From the NCBI GenBank assembly GCA_947473355.1, contig CANJCQ010000044.1:1-35376 (forward strand): a DNA stretch of 35,376 bases. The letters run 5' to 3'. Position numbers and translations under genes: made by a program. Below, piece by piece: positions 14,725 through 24,001 of the stretch. This DNA comes from Sphingomonadaceae bacterium. GTDB lineage: Bacteria > Pseudomonadota > Alphaproteobacteria > Sphingomonadales > Sphingomonadaceae. The notes beneath the pieces were generated by a model, which was not told where the DNA came from, ran no database searches, and saw nothing but the letters and a program-made list of their open reading frames with translations. Numbering within the stretch: position 1 is the stretch's first letter; every line of letters begins with the position of its first letter.

Positions 14725-15363
14725 TCAGGCCTGCCAGCCATCCCAGTGAACAATGGTTTCAGGCCCGGGCCGTTCCGCGCGCTTGAAATCGGTGCCGACA
14801 GTATAGGCCACCGGCAGCATCGCGACCTGCAGGATATTCTCGGGCAGGCCGAGCACCTCAGCGGCTTCCTTTTCCCTGAGCAGATGCAGCGTCGTCAGCG
14901 TCGAGCCGAGCCCGCGCGAGCGCAGCGCCAGCTGGAAGCTCCACACCGCAGGATAGATCGAGGCATACTGGCTGGCCAGCATCGCGAGCGGCGCGCCTTC
15001 CGGGAAGCTGCCTTCGATGCAGGGAATCGCCAGCACCGGCGCCCGCCCCATGTTTTCCGCCAGCCACAGCGCGGAGCTCATCACCCGGCCTTGTTGCCCC
15101 TGCCCCTTGGTCATCTCCGCCCCGGCCGCGAGGTAGGCAGCGCCGGCCTGCTTGTAAATCTCGCCCAGCGCCGCCCGCTTGGCCGCGTCTTCGACAATTA
15201 TCCAGCGCCAGCCTTGCGAATTGCTGCCGGTCGGCGCCTGCTGCGACAGGGCAATGCATTCGAGAATGACCTCGCGCGGCACCGGCTTATCGAGATCAAG
15301 CCGTTTGCGCACGGCCCGCGTGGTCGAAAGCAGAGCGTCGGTGGTGGCCAGATCGAATTGCAT
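14725..15363 (-). CDS. Nitroreductase-family flavoprotein
   Basis: A 212-residue nitroreductase-fold protein that probably binds FMN and uses NAD(P)H. Signature stretches are TTRAVRKRLDLDKPVPREVI (13-32), SQQAPTGSNSQGWRWIIVED (44-63), and a C-terminal domain with AVWSFQLALRSRGLGSTLTT and LPVAYTVGTD. The substrate could be nitroaromatics, quinones or an alkene; it is not predictable. The ATG at 15363 lies 8 bases from GGAG, whereas the upstream GTG at 15372 abuts it. It is convergent with the aldolase/adducin gene. Confidence 0.87.
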   Translation of the reverse strand: MQFDLATTDALLSTTRAVRKRLDLDKPVPREVILECIALSQQAPTGSNSQGWRWIIVEDAAKRAALGEIYKQAGAAYLAAGAEMTKGQGQQGRVMSSALWLAENMGRAPVLAIPCIEGSFPEGAPLAMLASQYASIYPAVWSFQLALRSRGLGSTLTTLHLLREKEAAEVLGLPENILQVAMLPVAYTVGTDFKRAERPGPETIVHWDGWQA

Positions 15364-15472
15364 GTGCGGCACTCCTGTTGAACCTGCCCATTAATAGCGG
15401 AGCTGGCGGCTTGCGCCAGCCCTTGCTCGCAGGCATGAGGCCTTAGTCAAACAACCCGATGGGAGAAAAAAG

Positions 15473-15760
15473 ATGGACCTGGAAGTTGCAATTCTGAGCG
15501 CCAAGGATGGTGATTCCGCCGGTCTGCTCAAGGCCATGGCCGATGGCGGCACAGCGGGGCTGATGTCGTGCGCTGGCTGCAACAAGGTGACGCTGCTGCC
15601 CGGCATCGAGAATCCCGGCAATGTGCTGTTCCTGATCGAATGGGATTCGGTCGATGCCCATAATGCCGCCAAAGGCTCCCCGGGCTTTGCCAAATTCGTC
15701 GAGCATGCCAGCCCGTTCTTCGGCGAAGGCGGCTCGATGCAGCACTTCAAGATGGGGTAG
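15473..15760 (+). CDS. Small dimeric alpha/beta-barrel (ABM-like) protein
   Basis: A 95-residue protein with the pattern of antibiotic biosynthesis monooxygenase-type ferredoxin-like barrels: strand VAILSAKDG, helix SAGLLKAMADGG, strand with CAGCNKVTLLPGIENPGNVLFLIEWDSVDAHNAA split by turns, and a closing helix FAKFVEHASPFF. The two cysteines of SCAGCNK are notable but not conserved in the fold as I know it. GGGAG and an A-rich spacer precede the ATG at 15473. It is convergent with the aldo-keto reductase across a large inverted repeat. Confidence 0.7.
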   Translation: MDLEVAILSAKDGDSAGLLKAMADGGTAGLMSCAGCNKVTLLPGIENPGNVLFLIEWDSVDAHNAAKGSPGFAKFVEHASPFFGEGGSMQHFKMG

Positions 15761-15788
15761 AGCGGACCACAGCAAGTCTGCCTCACTC

Positions 15789-15906
15789 AAATCCTCCCCC
15801 CTCGGGGGAGGTGGCCCACCGAAGGTGGGTCGGAGGGGGTAAAAAGCGGTCGGCTGTCCCCCTCCGCCTCGCTGCGCTCGGCACCTCCCCCGGAGGGGGA
15901 GGATTT
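15789..15906. repeat. 118-bp nested inverted repeat
   Basis: The 12-base ends (AAATCCTCCCCC and its exact complement) enclose further pairing blocks. CGGGGGAGGTG pairs with CACCTCCCCCG, and CGGAGGGGG with CCCCCTCCG. Two small internal hairpins, CCACC-GAA-GGTGG and GCCTCGCTGCGCTCGGC, lie near the centre. This type of element is widespread in sphingomonad intergenic regions and resembles a REP/BIME or miniature mobile unit. Sitting between two convergent stop codons, it probably also blocks read-through in both directions. Confidence 0.75.
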
Positions 15907-15914
15907 GTCGCGCT

Positions 15915-16898
<984 letters not shown>

Positions 16899-17038
16899 CG
16901 TTCAGCCTCCTGTTCACGCGAACAGACACCCGCCGCTGCAACGCTGTCAACCGATGCAGCGCGAACATTTCGACACAGGCTACGCCTTGCGCTAGGCGCG
17001 GAGCCAGTCCGATTCGCCAAATATCTGAGGAGAGCCCC

Positions 17039-17833
17039 ATGAAAATCGATAGTTCCATTGCCGCCGTGGTGACCGGCGGAGCCTCCGGTCTCGGCCGTGC
17101 TTCTGCGCAGGCGCTCGCCGCCGCCGGGGTCAAGGTCGCCATCTTCGACATCAGCGAAGAAGCTGGCGAGGCTTTCGCCAAGGAAATCGGTGGCATTTTC
17201 TGCAATGTCGACATCATGCGCGAGGAAAGCTGCGAGGCAGGTTTTGCCAAGGCCCGCGCCGCGCATGGCCAGGAACGCGTTCTGGTTCATTGCGCAATGG
17301 TCGCTGGTGGCGGCAAAACAGTCGGCTATGACAAGACCACCGGCGGCTTCAAGCGTGCGCCGACGGCAGGCATCGAGCGGGCAGCACTGGGCATTTTCGT
17401 CGCTTCCTACCGCATCGCATCAATCGCCGCGCTGGGCATGGCAAATGCCGATCCGCTCAATGACGACGGCGAGCGCGGCAGCATCATTCTCACCTCCAGC
17501 TGCGCTTCACAGGACGGCCAGATCGGCCAGGTCGCCTATGGCGGCGGCAAGGGCGCGGTCAACGCCATGGTGCTGCCGATGGCGCGCGATCTGATGGACC
17601 TTGGCATCCGCGTCAACGCGATCCTGCCGGGAACTTTCGCCACCCCGCCGATGCTGGGCGTCAAGGAAAGCGCGCCTGCGGTTTTCGCTGGTCTCGAAGC
17701 CTCGGTCCCCTTCCCCAAGCGCCTCGGCAAGCCCGACGAATTCGGCAGCCTGGTGATGGAACTGACCCGCAACACCTATTTCAACGGCCAGCTGATCCGC
17801 CTCGACGGCGCGATCCGCATGCCGCCGAAGTAA
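17039..17833 (+). CDS. SDR oxidoreductase, 3-hydroxyacyl-CoA dehydrogenase-like
   Basis: A 264-residue short-chain dehydrogenase. The Rossmann motif TGGASGLGRA (12-21) and an acidic D-x-S after strand two favour NAD. The catalytic residues are Ser in ILTSSCAS and the Y-x-x-x-K of AYGGGKGAV. The layout, including NAILPGTFATPPM, recalls HSD10-type 3-hydroxyacyl-CoA dehydrogenases, which would place it after an enoyl-CoA hydratase in beta-oxidation-like chemistry. GAGGAGAG precedes the ATG at 17039. The stop codon directly abuts the GTG of the small membrane ORF. It is divergent from the AKR. Confidence 0.88.
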   Translation: MKIDSSIAAVVTGGASGLGRASAQALAAAGVKVAIFDISEEAGEAFAKEIGGIFCNVDIMREESCEAGFAKARAAHGQERVLVHCAMVAGGGKTVGYDKTTGGFKRAPTAGIERAALGIFVASYRIASIAALGMANADPLNDDGERGSIILTSSCASQDGQIGQVAYGGGKGAVNAMVLPMARDLMDLGIRVNAILPGTFATPPMLGVKESAPAVFAGLEASVPFPKRLGKPDEFGSLVMELTRNTYFNGQLIRLDGAIRMPPK

Positions 17834-17977
17834 GTGGAAAGCGATCCAGGCCAGCCGGAAAGCCCCGGCAAGCAGGCGCTGAATTTTGCGCTATTTCTGC
17901 TGAAAGCCGTGGCATTTCTGGCTGGCCTAACCGCGTTCGGTTTCGTGATCTATTTCCTGCGGCGAATGATAGGCTAG
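17834..17977 (+). CDS. Putative 47-residue single-span membrane protein
   Basis: A small ORF whose GTG follows the SDR stop with no gap. Its protein has a charged, proline-rich head (ESDPGQPESPGKQ) and one long hydrophobic span (about residues 16-42, ALNFALFLLKAVAFLAG onward), ending in RRMIG. The clean polar-head and membrane pattern and typical high-GC codons suggest a genuine gene translated by coupling with the SDR. There is no strong independent ribosome site. Its function is unknown. It ends 8 bp before the convergent receptor gene. Confidence 0.5.
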   Translation: MESDPGQPESPGKQALNFALFLLKAVAFLAGLTAFGFVIYFLRRMIG

Positions 17978-17984
17978 TCGGCCC

Positions 17985-19943
17985 TCAGAAGTCCGCAGTA
18001 ACCGTCAGATTGAACCGCCGCCGCTCCTCCATATAGAGCGAGTTCGGCCCGACCACTTTCCAGCTTGCCGTATCGAACACGTTCCACACCAGTGCGCGAA
18101 AGCTCATCGGCACGGTGCCGAGCTTGAACGATTGGCGAAGGCCAAGATCGAGCGTGGTAAAGCCCGGGACCATCAACTGCTTACCGCCTAGCGAAGCGAG
18201 CGGTGCAGCCCCCACGGCGCGCGCGCCGGTGTGAATGACTGTGGCGGTCGGGGTCAGCCCGCCGAAGATGTCTGTGTGGTAGTTGGCATCGAGCCTGGCA
18301 TAAATCGACGGCATTCCCGCCGGGCGCTCGCCGACGCCGGGCAAACGGTCGATCACGCGCGGCTGGGTCGCCACCGCGCCCGCAACGATCTGCAAGCGCT
18401 TGCCGAAATGGCCGCTGAGCGATGCCTCGACTCCGCGCAGTCGGATCGTGCCGACTTCGGTGAACAGACGGTTCTGGTCGAACGAAAAATAAGGCTTGGT
18501 GATCTGGAACGCATTTACCGCCAGTTGCCCGCCGGTGAATTTCCAGCGCAGCCCGGCCTCATATTGCCTTGATAGCGTTGCGGGCAGCTGTTCGTTGCGG
18601 TTGATCGCGTTTTCCGGCGCTGTGCCGCTGTCCTCAAGCCCCTTTTCAGTGCCGGCGAATATCGAGATCGAGCTCGTCAGATCGAAGCCGATCGTGGCAT
18701 TATAGAGCCAGGGATCATCGCTCGAGCTGGTGACAATGCCAGTGCGCCCGTCGCGCGAAGTGCCGCAATAGCGCGCCTTCTGCACGCCGAGATTGACCAT
18801 GCCCACGTCTTGCAGCTTGCCGGTATAGCCCAGCATGAAGGCATGCTGCCTGACCCGGCCGTCGTTGGGCGTGGTGAAGGCAAAATTGGGCTGGGGGCGC
18901 GGATCGGGCACGCCATAGGCGACAGTGCCAGCATAATCCTGCCTGTCCGAGCCGCCGGTTTGCGTCAACCGGTCTCGCGCGCGAAAGCCCGCGATGAAGC
19001 GGTGCTGCCAGCGCCCGCTGCCCAGCCGCAAGGCCAGCTGCGCCTCACCGCTGGTCGAATGGATCGCGTGGCGCGGGTCCGAAATCACCACATGGCTCGC
19101 CAGTGTCGGCGCCACGCCGGAGCCTGCCGATTGCAGGTTGAATATCTCCGAATAGTTCTCCGGACGGTTGCCTTTGGCGTGAAACATCCCGGCGCGCAGC
19201 GACAGGTTCTTGGCTATCGCTGCCTTGAGCACGCCGCCGAACTGGTGGTTGTCATAGTGCCCGCTGGCCCAGCTCTGGCCGAGATAGCGCCGCACTTCGG
19301 GGATTTTTGGCAAGGTGTCGCCGGTCACCACGGTCAGCGGCCGGACTTGGTTTTGCGTGAACCAGCTGGTCGATACGAACGGCGCGAACTCGACGCCGCC
19401 CAGCCGCGCAATGAACCGGTGTGTCATGCCCCAGGCCGCGTTGCTCGCGCCGTCGCTTTGCCTCAGGTCCGATTGCGCGGCGCCGCCGAGATAGGCCAGA
19501 TGATCCTTGATGAGCGGCGCCCGCACGTCAAACTCGCGGATATAGCCACCGAATGCCATAAAATTATAGCCGAGGCTGGTGCCAAGTTCCTTGGGAAACG
19601 GCCGCAGACGATATTCGACAATGCCGGTCGGCGCGTGGAATGGATAGTCCTCGGCAGCAAAGCCGACCCGTATGACATTGGCATAACGCAGCCGCGCCGA
19701 AAGCGCGCCGACCGGATCATAATAGACCCCGTCGATCCGCGCGTTGCCAGCCTTGGACGGGCTGAACCCGCGGGTATCCTGCTCCGAATAGATGCCGGTG
19801 GATTCGAGGCCAACCGATGAGCCAAATGCATCGTCGGCGCTGGAAACGGCATTTTCCTGCGCGCGCTGGGCCAGGGCATGGCCCGGCAGGGATGCAGCAG
19901 CTATCGCGCCTGCAATGGCGCAGCGAGAGACAGACCTGGGCAC
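17985..19943 (-). CDS. TonB-dependent receptor-like protein (copy 1)
   Basis: A 652-residue outer membrane beta-barrel protein. A signal peptide (about 1-25, ending ALA-Q) is followed by the family start QRAQENAVSSADDAFGSSVG, the plug remnant with DTRGFSPSKAGNARIDGVYY (56-75) and TGIVEYRLR (106-114), then about 530 residues of alternating barrel strands ending in the terminal Phe used for outer-membrane insertion. The plug is short and no TonB box was seen. The GTG at 19943 lies one base after the stop of copy 2, so it is translationally coupled and lacks the upstream element. The ligand is unknown. Confidence 0.85.
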   Translation of the reverse strand: MPRSVSRCAIAGAIAAASLPGHALAQRAQENAVSSADDAFGSSVGLESTGIYSEQDTRGFSPSKAGNARIDGVYYDPVGALSARLRYANVIRVGFAAEDYPFHAPTGIVEYRLRPFPKELGTSLGYNFMAFGGYIREFDVRAPLIKDHLAYLGGAAQSDLRQSDGASNAAWGMTHRFIARLGGVEFAPFVSTSWFTQNQVRPLTVVTGDTLPKIPEVRRYLGQSWASGHYDNHQFGGVLKAAIAKNLSLRAGMFHAKGNRPENYSEIFNLQSAGSGVAPTLASHVVISDPRHAIHSTSGEAQLALRLGSGRWQHRFIAGFRARDRLTQTGGSDRQDYAGTVAYGVPDPRPQPNFAFTTPNDGRVRQHAFMLGYTGKLQDVGMVNLGVQKARYCGTSRDGRTGIVTSSSDDPWLYNATIGFDLTSSISIFAGTEKGLEDSGTAPENAINRNEQLPATLSRQYEAGLRWKFTGGQLAVNAFQITKPYFSFDQNRLFTEVGTIRLRGVEASLSGHFGKRLQIVAGAVATQPRVIDRLPGVGERPAGMPSIYARLDANYHTDIFGGLTPTATVIHTGARAVGAAPLASLGGKQLMVPGFTTLDLGLRQSFKLGTVPMSFRALVWNVFDTASWKVVGPNSLYMEERRRFNLTVTADF

Positions 19944-19944
19944 C

Positions 19945-21876
19945 CTAGAAATCCGCCGTCAGTGAAATGGTGAAGCGGCGGCGCTCCTCGGGATAGAGCG
20001 TGTTGGCGGCGACCACCTTCCAGCTCGCTGCATCGAACACATTCTGCGCGACTGCGCGGATCGAGGCATGTGTGGCCCCGACCCTGAACACATGGCGCAC
20101 CCCGAGATCGACCGTGGCAAAGCCGGGCACTTCAAGCCGCGAGCTGACCAGGCGGCTGCTGGTATAGGTGAAGGAAGCCGTCGGGGTCAGCCCACCCAGA
20201 ATATCGGTGTGATAGTTGAAATCGGCGCGGGCATAGAGCGATGGCGTGCCGACTGGTCGTCCGCCGGTGGAAACCCGAGGCTGCATCGCCACGGCGCCCG
20301 CCACCACATTCAGCCGCTTGCCGAATTGCCCGGAAAGTGAAGTCTCGATGCCGCGATGGTGCACCTGACCCAATTGGACGAAATTCCCGGCCGGATCGAA
20401 GGTGAAATAGGGCTTCTCGATCTGGAACGCGTTGATCACCCACTGCCCGCTGAGCGATTGCCCGCCATGGAATTTCCAGCGCACACCGCCTTCATATTGC
20501 GTGGTGCGGGTCGGCGGCAGCTGATCGTTGCGGTTGAGCGCGCTTTCGGGCGCAGTGCCGCTGTCTTCGAGGCCTTTTTCCGTGCCGACATAGACCGAGA
20601 GATGTGGCGCCAGATCGAACCCGAGCGAAACATTGTAGAGCCAAGGGTCGTCGCGCGTCGGCTTGATCTCCCCGCTGAGTCCGTCGTGCGAGGTGCCGCG
20701 ATAGCGCGCTTTCTGCAGCCCCATGTTGATCGAGGCCAGGCCGGGCAGCTTGCCGGTGTAGCCAAGCATGATCGAGCTTTGCTTCACATCGCTGGAATTG
20801 ACCGGGCCAAAGGCGAAGGCGGGCTCGGCCAGCGGATCTTTGGTGCCATAGGTGATGGCGTTCGGTGATGTCAGTGCTACCGAGCCGCCGGTCTCGGTGA
20901 AGCGATCACGATAGCGATAGCCAGCGATCAGGCGGTGCTGCCATTTGCCTGACGTGAACCGCCAGGCGAGTTGCGCCTCGCCGCTGGTCGAATGGACATC
21001 CTGCCGGGGGTCAGCGATCAGCCGGTGCGTGACAAGCTGCGATGCCAGCTGCTGGGGCTGGAGCGTGAATATCTCCGAATAGTTGCGGAGCCGGTTGTTT
21101 GCCGAATGGAACATCCCGGCGCGCAGCAACAGGCCGCTTGCCAGCGCTGCCTTGATCGTGCCGCCGGCGTTGAGCGTCTTGGCCTTGCCGATCGCCCATG
21201 TCTGGCCGAAATACTCGCCCGCAGCGGGCAGCGCCGGAAGCGTACTGCCGCTCGCAATCAGCAGCGGGCGGGCCCGGACATTTTTGAATCCGCCTGCCGA
21301 AACGAACGGCGCGAACTCGATGCCCGAAAACCGCAGGATCGGGCGCAGGGTCAGGCCATAGCCACGATTGCCAGAACCATCAGCCTGGACCTGGTGTGAC
21401 ATGGCAAGCCCACCAGTCAGGCTGAAATGCTCCTTCACCACCGGGACGCGCAGGTCGAGTTCACCGATCCATGCCCCATAGGCCTGTTGGTGCCAGGCCA
21501 CGCTCATGCCCAGCTTGGTGGGAAAATCGCGGAACTTGTGATCGACGATGCCGGTCGGCGCATGGAACGGATAGTCTTCCGCCGCAAAGCCCACCCGGAT
21601 CGCGGTGCGCTCGCGCAGCCGCCCTGCGGTGATGGCGACGGGATCGAAATAGATGCCATCGATGCGGACATTGCCCGCCTTGGTCGGGCTGAAGCCGCGC
21701 GTGTCGAATTCGGTATAGATGCCGGTCGATTCAAAACCGATGTTGGTGCCAAAGGCATCATCGGAGCTGGTCACGGCATTCTCGCCAGCGCGCTGGGCCA
21801 CGGCCCGCCCGGGCACGAGCCCTGACGCTGCCGCCAAGGCCACAACTCCGGCAATTGCACGTCCGCCCCGTCTCAT
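19945..21876 (-). CDS. TonB-dependent receptor-like protein (copy 2)
   Basis: A 643-residue paralogue of its two neighbours. A signal peptide (AIAGVVALAAASGLVPGRAVAQ) precedes RAGENAVTSSDDAFGTNIG, and the short plug holds DTRGFSPTKAGNVRIDGIYF and HAPTGIVDHKFR. Characteristic barrel blocks shared by all copies are STSGEAQLAW, LGYTGKL, DDPWLYN, GTEKGLEDSGTAPE and the terminal RRRF-x5-ADF. The ATG at 21876 follows GGAGGAAGG at ideal spacing; an upstream start at 21924 is rejected. It is transcribed after copy 3 and before copy 1, with its own upstream element at 21919-21953. Confidence 0.87.
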   Translation of the reverse strand: MRRGGRAIAGVVALAAASGLVPGRAVAQRAGENAVTSSDDAFGTNIGFESTGIYTEFDTRGFSPTKAGNVRIDGIYFDPVAITAGRLRERTAIRVGFAAEDYPFHAPTGIVDHKFRDFPTKLGMSVAWHQQAYGAWIGELDLRVPVVKEHFSLTGGLAMSHQVQADGSGNRGYGLTLRPILRFSGIEFAPFVSAGGFKNVRARPLLIASGSTLPALPAAGEYFGQTWAIGKAKTLNAGGTIKAALASGLLLRAGMFHSANNRLRNYSEIFTLQPQQLASQLVTHRLIADPRQDVHSTSGEAQLAWRFTSGKWQHRLIAGYRYRDRFTETGGSVALTSPNAITYGTKDPLAEPAFAFGPVNSSDVKQSSIMLGYTGKLPGLASINMGLQKARYRGTSHDGLSGEIKPTRDDPWLYNVSLGFDLAPHLSVYVGTEKGLEDSGTAPESALNRNDQLPPTRTTQYEGGVRWKFHGGQSLSGQWVINAFQIEKPYFTFDPAGNFVQLGQVHHRGIETSLSGQFGKRLNVVAGAVAMQPRVSTGGRPVGTPSLYARADFNYHTDILGGLTPTASFTYTSSRLVSSRLEVPGFATVDLGVRHVFRVGATHASIRAVAQNVFDAASWKVVAANTLYPEERRRFTISLTADF

Positions 21877-21918
21877 CGGCAACCTTCCTCCACTGTCCAA
21901 AGCAAGCGGCGGGGGAAT

Positions 21919-21953
21919 GCGCAACCAGAAATGCTAAGCACGCTCATTAAATT
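21919..21953 (-). promoter_or_regulatory. Conserved element upstream of receptor copy 2
   Basis: Read on the minus strand, the segment contains TTAATGAGC, two variable bases, GCTTAGC, then an A/T tract and TTGCGC. Nearly the same string occurs upstream of copy 3 (23951-23984), with 16 invariant bases in the two core blocks. It lies 43-77 bases ahead of the copy 2 start codon, a position suited to a promoter or operator. Shared ancestry of the duplicated genes could also explain it. Confidence 0.5.
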
Positions 21954-21965
21954 CTGTTGATGAGC

Positions 21966-23918
21966 TCAGAAATCGGCTGCGAGCGACAGGGTGAAGCGCC
22001 TTCGCTCCTCGATTGACAGGGTATTTGCGGCGACCACTTTCCATGTCGCGGCATCGAAAACATTCTGCAGCACAAAGCGGAAGCTGACCGGAATGGCGCC
22101 GATTTTGAATTGCTGACGCACACCGAGATCGACTGTGGCATAGCCCGGCACCATCAGCTGCCGCCCGCCAAGCGTAGCCTGCGGTTTTGAGCCGACGGCG
22201 CGGCTGCCGGTGTAGGTAATCGAAGCGGTTGGAGTCAGCCCGCCGAAAATGTCGGTGCGGTAGTTGGCATCGATCTTGGCGTAGATCGACGGTGTGCCAG
22301 CCGGGCGTTCGCCGGTAAGGCCGCTGGCCAGGCCCGCGCCGCTCACCCGCGGCTGCATCATGACTGCGCCCGCCAGCAGGCTCAGCCGCTTGCCGAAATG
22401 GCCCGACAGCGAGGTCTCCACGCCGCGGTGGCGCACAGAGCCAAGCTCGACGAAAGTGTTGGCGGCATCAAAGGCGAAATAGGGCTTGGTTATCTGGAAC
22501 GCGCTGACCACCAGCTGGCCGCCGTGGAACTTCCAGCGAAGCCCGCCCTCATACTGCGTCGAGCGGGTACTTGGCAGCTGTTCGTTCGAATTTGCCGCGT
22601 TTTCCGGCGCGGTCCCACTGTCTTCGAGGCCCTTCTCGGTGCCGATATAGAGCGAGATCTGCGGGCTGACGCCGATGCCCAGCGAGGCGTTGTAGAGCCA
22701 GGGATCGTCGCGCACAGCCTTCTCGATATTGTTGTTTACCGTAGCTCGATAGCGTGCCTTTTGCAGGCCGAGGTTGAGCGTGCCCAGACCCTCGACCTTG
22801 CCGGTATAGCCCAGCAACAAGGACGACTGTTTGACCCGCCCGGCGTTGACAGGGGTGAACTTGTAAGTCGGTTGGCTCGCTGTGCTGAGATTGCCGAAGG
22901 TATCGACGCCGAAATCGTGAAACGACGATCCGCCCGATTCGGTATAGCGATTGCACCCGCGATATCCGGCGATCAGGCGGTGTTGCCACCTGCCACTCGA
23001 AAATCGGTAGGCCAGCTGCACCTCGCCGCTGGTCGAATGCACATCCTGATGCGGATCTGCGATGAAGATATGGCGGGCCTGATCCGAACCCGGCTGAATG
23101 ACGAAAATGTCGCCGAAACTGGCGAGCCTTGCGCCGCCCGAATAGAACAGCCCGCCGCGCAGCGACAGCCCGCTCGCAATCGCCGCCTTGACCGTGACGC
23201 CCCTGGTCTGGTTGTCGAACCCGGCATTGATCCAGGTCTCGCCCAGATAGCGGCGAGCCGGCGGCAGCTTCGGCAAAGTATCGCCACTTACCACGGCCAG
23301 CGGCTGCGGCTTGCCTTTGGGGAAATAGCCCTGGTGATAGAATGGCGAGATCTCGACCCCGCCAAATCGGAAGATTGGCCGGATCGAATAGCCCCAGCTG
23401 AAAGTGTGCACGCCGTCAGTCTGCCGCATATCGGCATAGGCCAGCCCGCCGGTCAGCGCGACATGTCCCTCGACGATCGGCACGCGCAGGTCCCATTCGC
23501 CGATCGAGCCCCAGAAAGCGGTGCGATTGAACGCCAGGCTGGTGCCGAGTTCGGTCGGCATCGGCCGGAACTTGATGTCAACAATCCCGGTCGGCGCGTG
23601 AAACGGATAGTCTGCGGAAGCGAAGCCGACGCGGATGGCGGTGCTTTCGCGCAGGCGACCGGAAATGTTCGAAACCTGGTCGAAGTAGATCCCGTCGATA
23701 CGGACATTGCCAGCCTTCTTGGGGCTGAACCCGCGCGCGTCGTTTTCCGAATAGATACCAGTCGATTCGGTGCCGACGCTCGTGCCGAAAGCGTCGTCGG
23801 CATTGGTTACCGCGTTTTCACTGGCGCGCTGGGCGTGCGCCTGCCCGCTGACCGCCAGCATAGCGGCCAGAGTGGCAAGCGTGCGAACGCTGCCGTTTGC
23901 TTTGATCGAAACCCTCAT
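21966..23918 (-). CDS. TonB-dependent receptor-like protein (copy 3)
   Basis: A 650-residue receptor, first in the array by transcription order. A signal peptide (TLATLAAMLAVSGQAHAQ) is followed by RASENAVTNADDAFGTSVG, a plug of about 80 residues with DARGFSPKKAGNVRIDGIYF and HAPTGIVDIKFR, and a long barrel ending LSLAADF. No TonB box, N-terminal signalling domain or carboxypeptidase-like domain is present. The ATG at 23918 has no strong ribosome site. The SDR at 24002-24778 lies 83 bp upstream on the same strand. Import of a siderophore, plant-derived compound or other bulky substrate is possible but not shown. Confidence 0.87.
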   Translation of the reverse strand: MRVSIKANGSVRTLATLAAMLAVSGQAHAQRASENAVTNADDAFGTSVGTESTGIYSENDARGFSPKKAGNVRIDGIYFDQVSNISGRLRESTAIRVGFASADYPFHAPTGIVDIKFRPMPTELGTSLAFNRTAFWGSIGEWDLRVPIVEGHVALTGGLAYADMRQTDGVHTFSWGYSIRPIFRFGGVEISPFYHQGYFPKGKPQPLAVVSGDTLPKLPPARRYLGETWINAGFDNQTRGVTVKAAIASGLSLRGGLFYSGGARLASFGDIFVIQPGSDQARHIFIADPHQDVHSTSGEVQLAYRFSSGRWQHRLIAGYRGCNRYTESGGSSFHDFGVDTFGNLSTASQPTYKFTPVNAGRVKQSSLLLGYTGKVEGLGTLNLGLQKARYRATVNNNIEKAVRDDPWLYNASLGIGVSPQISLYIGTEKGLEDSGTAPENAANSNEQLPSTRSTQYEGGLRWKFHGGQLVVSAFQITKPYFAFDAANTFVELGSVRHRGVETSLSGHFGKRLSLLAGAVMMQPRVSGAGLASGLTGERPAGTPSIYAKIDANYRTDIFGGLTPTASITYTGSRAVGSKPQATLGGRQLMVPGYATVDLGVRQQFKIGAIPVSFRFVLQNVFDAATWKVVAANTLSIEERRRFTLSLAADF

Positions 23919-23950
23919 GATGCATCGCCCAAAGCAAGCGCCAAGCCTCA

Positions 23951-23984
23951 GCGCAAGCCAAAAAGCTAAGCTAGCTCATTAATT
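23951..23984 (-). promoter_or_regulatory. Conserved element upstream of receptor copy 3
   Basis: On the minus strand this reads TTAATGAGCTAGCTTAGC followed by a T-run and TTGCGC, matching the element before copy 2. It lies 33-66 bases ahead of the ATG at 23918. AGCTAGCT within it is palindromic, but the second copy does not preserve that palindrome, so the conserved blocks are better taken as the signal. Confidence 0.5.
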
Positions 23985-24001
23985 GTGCGATTAACCAACG
24001 G

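Noticed and set aside
22398..23969. 523-codon plus-strand open frame across receptor copy 3
   Set aside because: It is fully antisense to a well-supported receptor gene, shows the same biased composition, and matching antisense frames exist opposite the other two copies only because they are paralogues.
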